Of a stretch of 64,000 bases of DNA, positions 1 to 11,800 are shown in pieces. Made by a program: the position numbers and the translations under genes. The DNA comes from Sarcocystis neurona. Lineage: Eukaryota; Apicomplexa; Conoidasida; Eucoccidiorida; Sarcocystidae. The notes beneath the pieces are model-generated. The model had not been told where the DNA came from, made no database searches, and was given only the letters and a program-made list of their open reading frames with translations. Position 1 is the first letter of the stretch; the number at the start of each line of letters is the position of its first letter. Location: positions 3,880,609 to 3,944,608 of the forward strand of contig KL647292.1 of NCBI GenBank assembly GCA_000727475.1, read 5' to 3'.

Positions 1-12
1 GTCTTCTCGTAC

Positions 13-55
<43 letters not shown>

Positions 56-1790
56 CACGTGTATACATATCATATATATGTGAGGCAGGTCCTTTCTCTG
101 CTTCTTACTCTCTCTGTCTTAACTCAACATATATACACGCATCCTTATGCACACATATATACATGTACACATATATACATATACACATATATACATATAC
201 ACATATATACACATATACATATATACATCTATATATATATAAGGGACGTCTTCTTGATTTCCCTCTCTCTGTCTATATCTATCTCTCTATTCAGCCTCAC
301 TCTCAAACCCTCCTACATATATATATATATATATACGTACACGTGTGTACAATATATATATATATGAGGCACGTCTTTCCTTTATCTTCCGTCTCTCTCT
401 CTTCTTCTGTCTTAATACACGTATACGCATATATATGTGTACAGACGTATACACAACTATTTATGTAGGGCCCGTTATCTTGACTTGCGTCGGAATTCTT
501 TTCCTTTCCTCTGAAGAGTCGCTTGGACAGACGAACGCGCATGCAGTCCCCGGGGGGAGAGACAGAGACACGTGTCTCCGCGTGTGTTTTTGCGTCTCTC
601 CCACTCTCGGGGAAGCCGCTGGATGAGAGACACAAACGCAGCAAAAAGGCGTCCACCTCAAGTCGTCGGAAACTTCCGTACTGCAAATGTGTCCAGCGAG
701 CTGCATGCGAAAAAAAAGCGCTCTGACGTGTATATACGTGCATATCCATATATACAAATGCATATCTACACGCATGGGGGAATCCCAGAGCGTCGCAACG
801 GGGCGTGTGTCACGCATGCGCCGTGGCCCTGAGGTGTACGTACACCCGAAAAGAGAGACGGTGAAGGGCGGCCGAGACGGAGACGGAATGGCGGAGGAAC
901 AGGGGGAGACACACCACATACACGGGGAAGGAGACACGGAGAGACACAGACACACACGGGTGCTGCACGCGCGTCTGCAGGCTGGAGGGCCGCACGCAAG
1001 CGTCCGGTGCATGCGACGCTCCGCCGCGTAGTGCCCGCAGGCCCCGGCAATGGGAGTGTGGCTGAGCAGGCAGCGCACGTGGCTGCTTAGGATAGACGCC
1101 GGCACCTGGGGGGACGGCGCATGCAGAGGGAAGTGAAACTCAGCTGTCGCGTGCTCTGCCCTTACCTAAGAAAGGCGACTCTATCGACTTCTACGCAGAT
1201 ACACACAAAGAGACACAGACGGAGAATCTGTCTTGGGCTTCTCTCTTGTGAACAAATACATATATATATACAGAGAGCCTCAAAGGTGTATCTCTCTGTG
1301 TACAGATAATGTGTCAGCCCATAGACACAGATATATATATGTGACTCACCTATGTACAGAAAGAGCATCAGAGAGGGCGCCTCTGTGTGTAGATGATATC
1401 TTCGCCCATATACATACATACACATATAAAGTGACTTACGTATCTATCGAAGGACACTAGGAGAATGCTTCTCGGTGTACAGATATCCACCCACATACAT
1501 ATGTAGACATACACGTATAGCGTGACTTACATATAGAGAGAGAGATATACTGGGAGAATACTTCTCTTCCAGCATATAGTGCGTCCGCGTCTATATACGA
1601 GGTTTGCACGTATTACGATGAGAAGGCGTCTCTGTGTGTATGGAGGAAATACATCCGTATCTATACAAGTATATCTGTATATTTGTTGGTGGGGAATATA
1701 TAGCCGCATCTCTGTGAATGTGGGATACAGTCATACGTATATACGTAGAAGGAGGGAATGCGTGTGTCTATAAGTATGTGTGTGGACACG
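1..1790. repeat. AT-rich simple-repeat and low-complexity flank
   Basis: The stretch holds (AT)n, ATATAC and TCTCTG-type tracts at both ends, separated by about 700 bases of non-repetitive, GC-richer DNA around 470 to 1,150. Open frames here are only Tyr/Ile/His/Thr readings of the repeats, or readings of C-rich DNA with no splice logic. I see no supportable gene. Confidence 0.8.
833..846. repeat. perfect copy of 14-bp palindrome GGTGTACGTACACC
   Basis: The 14 bases read the same on both strands. The same word occurs perfectly twice more in the window and in several one- or two-mismatch versions. It sits outside any supported exon. Confidence 0.7.
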
Positions 1791-2012
1791 TGTGTCTAGA
1801 AAAGCCTTGGGGGGAGGGAGGAGGGCAGACACACGCGGCGCATGCACCTTCCGCAGGGGTGTTAACAGGCCCAGCGCCCAGAGACAGAGAGACACAGAGA
1901 CACACACGTGGATACAGCGGGGGAGTGCAGAGGTCCTCACATATGCATGCGGTGAAGAAAATGGCGTTTGCTTCTCGCAGAATGCCAGGAGATCAACGAA
2001 CTCGTGCCATAC

Positions 2013-4276
2013 CTGCGAGCCCTTCCGGCATCAACTCGAGGAGCCGGTGGCGGTCGAAGAGACGGAAGCGCCCCACGTCTTCAACGCCTATACCTCCCAC
2101 AGTTGCGCCTACTGCTGCTGCTTCTGCTGCTGCTCCTTCTGCTGCTGCTGCTTCTGCTGCTGCTGTTGCCATTGCCTCTTCTTCTTCTTTTTCACCGCGT
2201 GCTGTCGCTGCTGCACTTCCCGCTGCTGCTTGTTCTTCTAGTTCTTCGTGTTCCTCTCCGTCCTCTGCTGCTGCGCCCAGCCGGCTGCTGCTGCTGCTGC
2301 AGTGGTTCAGCACGGGCGCGTAGGCCCCAACGGGGTCGAGGTACAGGAGCGGCTGCTGCACCGTTTCAACCGGAGAAGGAGAAGCAGCAGCAGCAGCACC
2401 AGTTGCCGCAGCAGGTTCTCCAGCAGCAGCAGCTGCTGCTTGTTCGAGAGGCAGCAGTGCCACCGCGAAGTGCGTAGGCAGCAACTTCCTCCCTGTGGCT
2501 GTTGGCCTGCTGCCGTCCTCTCGGCGCTCCGCTGCTTCGGCTTGTTGCTCCAGCAGCTGCTGCAGCTCGCTCTCGCCACGCGCAGCTGCAAGCGGCGCTG
2601 CTGCCCGGCGCTTCTCCGCCTCAGCCGTCGTCGTTCGTGTAGGGTACCGCGGCAGGTCAAATATCGAGAAATTCCTCCTCGCAGACAGGTGCATGCAACG
2701 CACATTCCGGTGAGTTCTGTTCCTGCTGCTTCCTTCTCGGTTGAGGCTGCACAAGCTGCTGCTGCTGCAGCGGCCGAGTTCCCTGCTGCTGCTGCTGTGA
2801 ACGGACGAAGTGCTACTGCTGCTGCAAAGGCGGAGGAGGAGGGAAAGCAGCCGAGGCTGGTGGCAGCTGCGGCTGCTGCTGCCGGGTGAGTTCCTGTTGC
2901 TGCTGCGACACATGTTTCTGCTGCTTTCGTTGCGTGTGTTCCTCCTGGTGTCGCTGTTGCACCGGTTCCAAGTGCTGCTGCTGTCGTAGGCATTGCTCCA
3001 GCGGGTGCTACAGCTTCCGCTGTTGCTGTTGCTGCAGCGTCGACTGACCTCGCTGCAGACGGCGCTGCCACTTGTGTAAGCCTTCCTGTAAACGTTGTCG
3101 CAGCTCCTCGTGTTGCTGCCTGCCGCGCTGCTGCAGCAGCAGCAGCAAAGTGCTCTGTCATTCGCCGAAGTAGCGATGATCCTCTTTTCTGTCGAAGTCC
3201 TGCTCTTTTGCGACCTTCTCCTGTCCCTGCTGCTCCTGCTGTCCCCCGTGCGGCCGCTGTTGCTGGTGCTGTCGGCGTTTCTCTCGCCACTCCTGCTGAG
3301 AGCGGCTTGCCTGCTGCTGCTGCTGCGACTGCCGCGGAGAAGAACAGCAGGTGCGCGAAAGGGTGCAGAGGAGAAGTCGAAGAGGACCCCGCCGCTGTTG
3401 CTGCTGCTGCTTCTGCTGCTCTCTGTGCCGCTCCTGCTGCTGCTGACGCTGCTGTTGCTGCTGCATACGCCAGTGCTAATGCCGCTGCAGCTGCGTATGC
3501 TGCTGCCGTTGAGGAGCGTGTGACTGAAGAAGAGGCGGCTGTCGCAGCGTAGCAGCTGAGCGGCCAGCTGCTGGAAGCGTGGTAGCTTTGGCGCAGCAGG
3601 TGGGACGCTCTGATGGCTGCTGTCGTTGACGTTTCTTCTACTACCACTGCCGTCGCTGCTGCTGTTGCTGCTCCTGCTGCAGAAGCGGTGGCAAGCGACC
3701 GACCCAGCCTGCCGTGCGCTCAGTCTGCAGCGCCCACGCAGCTGCTGCACCGCATGCGGCAGCATCGCTATTTTGCTGCCGCTGTGACTAAACAAGCCTG
3801 TCCCTTCTGCGGGGATCCTGGCAAGAACTGGGTCAACCTGCTTTCCCAGCTACCATAAGAGTACTCGCTCCTGCTGCTCGAGACGGGAGCGGCTGCTCCG
3901 GTCGCTCCTGCTGCTGCGGAGCCTATGCTGGCGCTGCGGGGGCTACTGCTGCTGCGAGGCTTGCTGCTGCTGCTGCAGAGATGATTTCAACTGAGTGGGT
4001 GGTGCTGGACGAGAAGCTGCTGCTGCCGCTGCTGGCTGTCGACTGCTGCGGCCTCCGGCACTGCTCCTCGAGCCGCTGTCCTGCTGCTGGGTGCTGGTGC
4101 TGCCGCTTCCGACAAGCTGTTGTCGCAGCCGCTGCCGCAAGGGCAGCTGCAGCTGCTGTGGAGAGGCTGCGGCTTCGGCTACTGGAGCAGCAGCAGCGGC
4201 TGCGGTGAGGGACGACGACAATGCGTAGAAGGAAAGGCTCTGCAGCGAGCCAGCGCGTAGGTAGCTCTGTGTCCAT
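2013..4276 (-). CDS. hypothetical Ser/Ala-rich protein, probable two or more exons
   Basis: I do not recognise this protein. A plausible start is the ATG at 4276, followed by MDTELPTRWLAAEPFLLRIV, which reads as normal protein before a Ser/Ala/Gln-rich stretch. A second long exon runs from an acceptor-like site near 3837 to a donor at 2013 (GCAG then GTATGG) and is open throughout. It includes structured patches such as PKLPRFQQLAAQLLR, KLLPTHFAVALLPLEQ and VGRFRLFDRHRLLELMP, separated by repeat-coded Ser, Ala and Glu runs. The link between the two exons is unresolved, because frames change between 3.85 and 3.92 kb. CAG-repeat DNA is open in many frames, so openness alone is weak evidence; the non-repeat patches and the donor carry the call. 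The gene would be divergent from the plus-strand gene starting near 4.64 kb. Later exons would lie below 2 kb and were not found. Confidence 0.5.
2643..2709 (+). other. candidate antisense exon with clean splice sites
   Basis: On the plus strand a TCGTTCGTGTAG acceptor and a CCG/GTGAGTTC donor bracket 67 bases that are open in all three frames. This conflicts with the minus-strand reading of the same DNA. Either this is an antisense transcript or the splice-like sites are fortuitous. A second GGTGAGTTC lies near 2885 in repeat-like context. Confidence 0.25.
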
Positions 4277-4642
4277 TTGACACACTCTTCTGCATATTAT
4301 CACCTACTTCTGCAGCAGCTCTTATCCCGAGAGGTCTGCTTCTCCCCATTTGACATGCCGAGGAAATGCGCCCCTAGACACATCTCAACACACATCTATC
4401 GCTGGGAAGAACACCAGCATATTCCCACACACATATACGTCTATATATCTACTTTTTCGCCGCTGCATGCCGCATGTGGTTGCGGCAGCAGCTCCGTGTG
4501 TGCGGGAGGGGCGCGGCACGCGCAGCAGCAGCGGGAGACACAGCAGCACACAGCCACAGACAGCAGTAGAGGAGGGGGCAATGCCCCGGCGAGAAGACAG
4601 CGCAGCTGCCCAGCCGCAGAAGGACTGACACCTGAGAAGGGA

Positions 4643-4690
4643 ATGTGTCGATGGAATAGACCGTGTTCCGGCGAGAAGTGGCTGGGCAAA
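4643..4690 (+). CDS. first recognisable exon of the Gln-rich coiled-coil gene
   Basis: ATG at 4643 opens MCRWNRPCSGEKWLGK, and the exon ends AAA before a consensus GTAAGT donor in phase 0. The frame is open upstream to at least 4277, so the true start may be earlier. It joins in phase to the next exon. Confidence 0.5.
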
Positions 4691-7600
4691 GTAAGTCGAG
4701 AGAAAATATCGAGAACAGCAGAAGCAGCCCGGGTGGGTGGGTGGGTGTGCGTGGTGGTGGCAGCGGCGCGTGCGAGAGTGTCTTGCAGCGCGGCCAGCCG
4801 TTGCTGTTCAACACGCAGGACGCCTGCGGGTTTTATGTTGCGCAACTTCTTCGAACGAATCTTTCAAAAGTACGTAAGAGAGACAGCGGCGATCCCACCA
4901 AGCAGCAGCAGCGGCAGCAAAAGGTTGTTCAGCAAGAGTAGAAGAAGACACCGAAACAGCACCGAGATGAGAGACGAGAAGCGAGGCCTTCAAGCTGCTC
5001 GGCCTGCGCACGCAGGCAAGCCACCGCCGTTATGCTTCTCATGTATGTTGGCCCTGCGCGCTGCATGCCGCAACAACGCAAAGGAAGAAGAGGGAGATGT
5101 AAAAGGCTCCCGGAGAAGGTAGATCACCGAGGAAACGGCGGCCTATACATCAAGGTAGCCTGTATTTCCACTAGATAGGGTTGTATATGAATTCTCTTGA
5201 GCCGTGCCGCAGCGCTGCTGATCTTCCTGCTTTTTGTTTCGTCGGGGACCCCGCGCGGGTGCAGCAGCAACGGCGGACCGACACCCCAGGAAAGACTCGA
5301 CGACCGTGTGTGCTCGACATTTTGTAGGGGAGAAGTAGACGAGGCGGAAGCAGCAGCAACGGGGAGGGCCGTCAAAGAGACAGCAACAACGTCAACAGCA
5401 GGAACACCCGCAGGAGCTGCTGCGGCACGAGCACGTGCGGAGCAGCAGCAGTAGTGCCAGCGCGGCGGGGATAGTTATGACAGCTGCTCAACACATCGGC
5501 AGCAGCTACAGCAAAAGTGAAACGGTCTCAGGAACTGGCGAGGAACAGACGGACAGCAGGCACAGCAGCACAACCTGAGCAGCAGCAGCAGTAGCAGCAG
5601 CAATAGTACCACCAGCAACAGTACCAGCAGCAACAGTAGCAGCAGCAGCAACAGTAGCAGCAGCAGCAACAGTAGCAGCAGCAGCAACGGTAGCAGCAGC
5701 AGCAACAGGAGCAGCAGCAGCGGGGGAGGGGGGGAGGTTGACATCCGTGGCAGTGTACGAGCGATGTGGCGGCGGTAGGGGAAGAAGGGCCAGTTTTGTA
5801 AAGCAGCAGCATCAACCTGTGCGACGACGACGGATCCAGCAGAAGAATAGCAGCGCCAGAGAGCGACCCCAGGGACGGCACCAGCAGTTCTACACGCCTC
5901 GCAGCAGCAGCACGAAGAAGAAGGAGAAGAAGAAAGCGACTCCGTCACCGGCGCCCCGCTGCGGGCTGGATAGCGCAACATTTCAGTCAGATGGCAACGG
6001 CGACAGTAACAGCAGCAGGTGCAGCAGCAGTAACAGTAGGTGGTGCCGCAGCAGCAGCAGCAGTGGACTGTGGGGGGTCTGTAAATTACAGCTGGAGTGG
6101 TGACAGGAGAGAGCTGCAGGTGCTGCCTTCTGCAGCTGCCTTAGCCTGCGCTAATTTCTCGGCAGTAGCGCTGCAGCGCTTTCCCGAGTGGTTCGCATCA
6201 GAGCTGCGGCTGCTGCAGCGTCTACTGTACAAGGTACGTATTCAGCAGCAGCAGCAGGAGAAGAAGAAGCGATCGACAGGGTTCTGCTGTCAATTTGGAC
6301 GGCCGCATAGCTGTACGAACCTGCAAATATTCGACCGCCAGATACGTATTCATTCGTAAGGCTTTACGCATCTACACATACATATATATACTTGACATAC
6401 ATATATATATATGTGTGGATAGATAGATATGGTGATATGCGTTGCATGGTAGATATCCATATATGCGTTTGTCCACAGATCGCGCCTTGATATAGAGTAT
6501 ATAATAAACATAATACATATATATATATATATATATCAATGTATGTATATGTATGGGTGTATATGTATGTGTGTATATGTGTGTGTGTATATGTATGTAT
6601 GTATATGTATGTGTGTATATGTATGTGTGCATGCGTATGCACGTATATGTAAATGTAGGTATGTATATATATGTGTGTATATCTATGTGTGTATATCTAT
6701 GTACGTATATGTGTAGATGTACGTATATGAATGTATGTATATGAGTAGATGTATATGAGTGGATGCATGTGTATGTATACGTATGTGTGTATACGTATGT
6801 ACGTATATGTATGTATGTGTGTATGTATGTATGTATATGTATGTATATTTACGTACGTATATATATGGATGTATATGTATATGTATACATGGAAAGTGAA
6901 GCAGAAGTGAGAGATATGTACCCCGTGTAGACCGACGTATGACAGAGGACCTATCGACTAAGCCTCGGCGAACCTCTTCGCGTATATATATATATATGCA
7001 TGCGCGCATGTGTTTGCATGTATGTGGAGACAATATATATACACATGTGTATATATGTATATGCGTGTGTCTATATATTTGTATGCCTATATCTGTTCAT
7101 GTATGTGCGCCCTAGATATATGTATGTAGATGCGAATGTGTGTCCATGTTATGTATGTATATACGTTGTAAAGGCGCGTGCTGTCTATTGTACGTCTCTC
7201 CCCTGTTCGCTTCTCTCATAGATGTGTCGCCTGCCTACGTGGGGTGTGGAGATCTCTTCTACATGGGTAGCACTTATATGCGTACTATCGACGCACAGAC
7301 TTTACTCAGGAATACAATACAGGTGCATATCCCAGAAGAAAGGAGGAACAATTGGCGCAGTCGATATGTGAAGGTTCACGGACGTATGTAGCGTCGTTTG
7401 CTCATTCGGTCGTCGAGGGGGTTGCTGCCTGTGCTGCGTTGCTGCTGCTGCTGCCGTTGTTGCCACTGCTGCTCCTCTCGTGGCGAGTTCTTCTCTGCCA
7501 CCGGCGCTCCTGTTGCTGCTGTACAGTCCCATGACTCTCTTTTCTCTCCCTTCACCTCCTCTTGCTGCTGCTCCTCCTCCTCTTGCTGCCGGTGCTGCTG

Positions 7601-8783
7601 CTCCTGTTGCCGCCGCTGCTGCCCCTGTTGCCGCTCTTGCTGCTCCTGCTGCCGCTGCTGCTGCTCTCGTTGCCGCTGCCGCTGCTCCTCCTTTTGCTGC
7701 CGCTGCTGCTCCTCCTCTTGCTGCTGCTGCTGTTCCTCCTCTTGCTGCTGCTGGTGCTGCTGCTTCTCCTCCTCCTGCTACTGCTGCTTCCCCCCTCCTC
7801 TTGCTGTTGCTCCTCTACCACCTCTTACTGCTACAGCTGCTGCTCCTGTCGCTGCTGCTGCTTGGTCTTCTTCTTCTGTCATTGTTGCTGAAGCTCCCGC
7901 TGATGCGGTGCGTACGCCCGTTGCTGCCCTCTTGCGTGTGGTGCTGCCACTGTGAGGGGCGCTGCCGATTGCTGCTGTTGCTGTTGCTGCAGTTTAAGCG
8001 GCAGCACCGTCGCAGCAGTTTTTTCATCAAGGCGCGATGGGTCTGGCTGTCGGGGACACAGCTCCTGCAGCAGCTGCTGCTGCTTCACGCGGGCGGTCGC
8101 AGCGTAGCGAAGCTGCAGGAGCAGCAGCGGCAGCAGCAGCAACAGCTGCAGGAGCAGGTACAGCAGCACGCGCAGCAGCTCCTGCGACAGCAGCAGCAGG
8201 TGCGGCAGCAGCTTCTCGTGGAGCACCAGCAGCTGTTGAACGAGCAGCAGAAGAGCGGCGTGCTTCTTCTTCAGCAGAGGCAGCAACTGCAGCCGCGGCA
8301 GGAGTCGCTGACGCTGCAGCTGCGACAGCAGCACAAGGCGCTACGGCAGCTGCAGCAGCAGCAGGCCCAGGGGAAGAGGCTGCTTCGCAGCACCCATACA
8401 TTCAACTTGTTGACCGCGCTGCTGGAGCGCATGCAGCAGCTCCAAGGCGCGGCCGTCGACGCAGCAGCAGCAGCAACACAGCAGCTGCTCTACGGCTACC
8501 ATTTGAATATCGTACTGCCGCTTCTCGCTGTTGAAGCGTACGCGCATATATTTCAGCTGTCACGCGCCTGCCGCTTGCTGACAAGCTGCTGCTGCTCCAC
8601 CTCACTCTGCACCAGAGCAACTGATACATATCAAATTTTGACCTTGTTTCATATATGTATATATATATGTATATACATACAAACAGTTGCTCACATCTAT
8701 CTATGTGTCTATATGTATATATATATATGTGGATGTTGGACTTGGGCGAGATGTATGCAGAACTATCTATATACCTATCTACC

Positions 8784-8816
<33 letters not shown>

Positions 8817-11800
8817 AGATGTATGTGGGCAACTGTTTGTATATATATATATGTAGGCATATGTACTCATCCATATATACATATATACATGTGTATATAT
8901 GTATATGCACTCATTCACATATATCCATATATAGAGATAGAGAGAGAGAGATAGATAGATATATATATATAGATAGATAGATATATAGATAGATAGATAA
9001 GACGGTCTTTATGCTGCACGTGTATAAATTTGTTTCGAAGCATTTGTGTGTGTACGTTTGCGCAGGTCCTTTTTTAATGGGCGGCTACTCGTATCTCTGT
9101 GTCTGTCTGCCTATACAACATACCCATGTATATACATGTGTCTGTATTACTTTCCCTCTGTGTATGTATATATTCGTATATGTGTGCATATGCATATATG
9201 TATGTATGTGTATATATATGTATGTACATGTATATACGTATGTGTATGTATATGTTTGTATGTGTGTATGTGTAGATATATGTAGGCGTACGTATGTGTA
9301 TATGTCCGTCTATGTATGTATATGAATGTATACGTATAAGTACGTATATGCGTGTATATGTGTGTGTATGGATATATATGTAAGGATATACGTACGTGTA
9401 TGTATACGTCTGTATGTGTATGTATGTATGTTGTATATGTCCATCTGTGTATACGTATACGTATACGTATGTATGAATATGTATATGTGTTTGTATACGT
9501 ATATATATATGTATACGTCTATATGTATTGGCATACAAGTATATGTGTATATGTATGTGTTGTATATATGTATATGTGTCTCTACGTATGTGTCTACTTT
9601 TGTGTCTCCGTGTCTGTGTACGTCTTTGTGCCTGGGTGTCTACAGAAAATCTCTGCCGAAGTAGCAGCCCGCTGAAGCCTTCATGCGGCTGCGTATGTAT
9701 TCATATACGCGTATATGTGTCTATATGTATGTACGTCTATGTAGAGGTATATATGTGTATAGGTCCACGTACACGCGTATATGTATGTATATGTATCCGC
9801 CTATATGTATACATGTATACGTCCACGTGTATATGGACACGCCTATACGTATATGTATACGTCTGTGTGTATATGTATATGTACATATGTATATGGATAT
9901 ATGTATATGTACACGCCTATATGTATTTGCACATATGTATGTGTAGGTGTCTATACGGACGTGTCTGCTTCTCTGGCTCTGTGTCTGTGTGTGTGTGTGT
10001 CTATTTTTTTGTGTCTACGGTGTCTATAAGAAATGTTTGTACATATCGCTGTGAAGCCTTCATGCATATGTGTATGTATACGTATACACGTAGATGAATG
10101 TATGTATATGTGTATGTATGTATATGTATATGTATGTATATGTATATGCATGTATATGTATATGTGTATGTATGCATATGTATATGTATGTATATGTATA
10201 TGTGTATGTATGTATATGTATATGTATGTATATGTATATGTATGTGTGTATGTATATGTATGTATATGTATATGCGTGTATATGTATATGCGTGTATATG
10301 TATGTATATGTATATGTATGTGTGTATGTATATGCATGTATATGTATATGTGTATGTATGTATATGTATATGTATGTATATGTATATGTATGTGTGTATG
10401 TATATGTATGTATATGTATATGCATGTATATGTATATGTGTATGTATATGTATGTGTGTATGTATATGTATGTATATGTATATGTATGTGTGTATGTATA
10501 TGTATGTATATGTATATGTATGTATATGTATATGTATGTATATGTATATGTATGTGTGTATGTATATGTATGTATATGTATATGCATGTATATGTATATG
10601 TATGTGTGTATGTATATGTATGTATATGTATATGCATGTATATGTATATGTATATGTACACGTATACATGTGTATGTATGTATGTGTACACGTATACATG
10701 TATACGTACGTATATGTGTGCTTCTCTAGGTATATGCATACGTCCGTATGTATGTGTATATATGTATGTGTAGGTCTCTTTACATATGTGTCTGGTTTTC
10801 TGTCTCTGTGTCCCTACGTCGATCTTTTATGTGTCTGGGTGTCTACAAGAAATGTTTGTAGATATACGTGTGGAGTCGCCGTGCGTATTCTCTGCGATTG
10901 TGGTGCGTCGATCTGTTCGACACTCTTCGACAAATTGCTGCTCTTGCCGTGTGTTTGTGTGCATGTGAGGCCTTGGGGCTGGCTCCTGCAGAAGTGCTGC
11001 ACTTCGCTCTACCCTCGCTGCCGCTGCTGCTGTTGCCGTTTTTCTTCTTTCGAAGCGGCGAATCGCTGCTGTTCCTGTTGCTGCTGTGTCCGGCGCCGTG
11101 TGGCTGCTGCTGCTGCTGCCTGCTGCCGCTCTCTTGTTGCCCCGGCTGCTTCCCCTGCTGCGCCGCCTTCTCTCTCTCTGCTGCTGCTGCCCCCCGCTCA
11201 GGGCGAGCTGCTGCGGCGACTGTCTCCTCTACATGCTGCTGCTGCGGCTGCTGCTCTGCCGAAACCCTGCTGCTCCTGTCGCTCCTGTTCCTTTGCCCTG
11301 CTGCTCTCACGCAGGCCTACTCTTTCGCGACGTCTACCTGACACGTGCATATATATATATATATATATGTGTGATCTATTCATATACATGTATATCTGTG
11401 TATGTCTACGTGCAGCTGTTGTGCCAGCACATAGATATATTACTCGTATAAGTAGCGGGTCTATGTAGAATATATATATATACATACACACTTGTATATA
11501 TATATATATATATATGCACAGAGTATGTTGTACGTAGGCATGTTTCTCTGTGTATGCAGTGGTGGACTTGTGAGTGTTGTTGCAGTCGCTTTTTCTTGCA
11601 GAGGTAGACATTTGTTGTGCTCGCACATTGGCGCTAGTACGTGTGGGGGCCGCTGCTGCGCTGTTCTGCTGCAGACGACTGCTGGCGTTGCTTCCCAATC
11701 TTGCTCAGCCAGTGGCACAGGAACTCGTGGCGCAGCATTGCCGGCTGCAGCAGCAGGAGCAGCATTACGTCAAACTTCAGGCCCAGCTGCTGTGCCTGCA

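Noticed and set aside
1..470. Possible telomeric or subtelomeric sequence
   Set aside because: No TTTAGGG/AAACCCT arrays are present, only TA and TATAC simple repeats.
2248..3858. Plus-strand Leu/Ala/Cys-rich frames, including one ending ACPFCGDPGKNWVNLLSQLP
   Set aside because: Mostly a reading of CTG repeats. The CPFCG-like end has no matching second cysteine pair and overlaps a more protein-like minus-strand frame.
9951..11468. Open frames of 200 to 456 codons across the TATG array on both strands
   Set aside because: They read Tyr-Met-Val-Cys or His-Ile-Thr-Tyr periodic strings from a repeat that lacks stop codons. There is no start context or splice logic.
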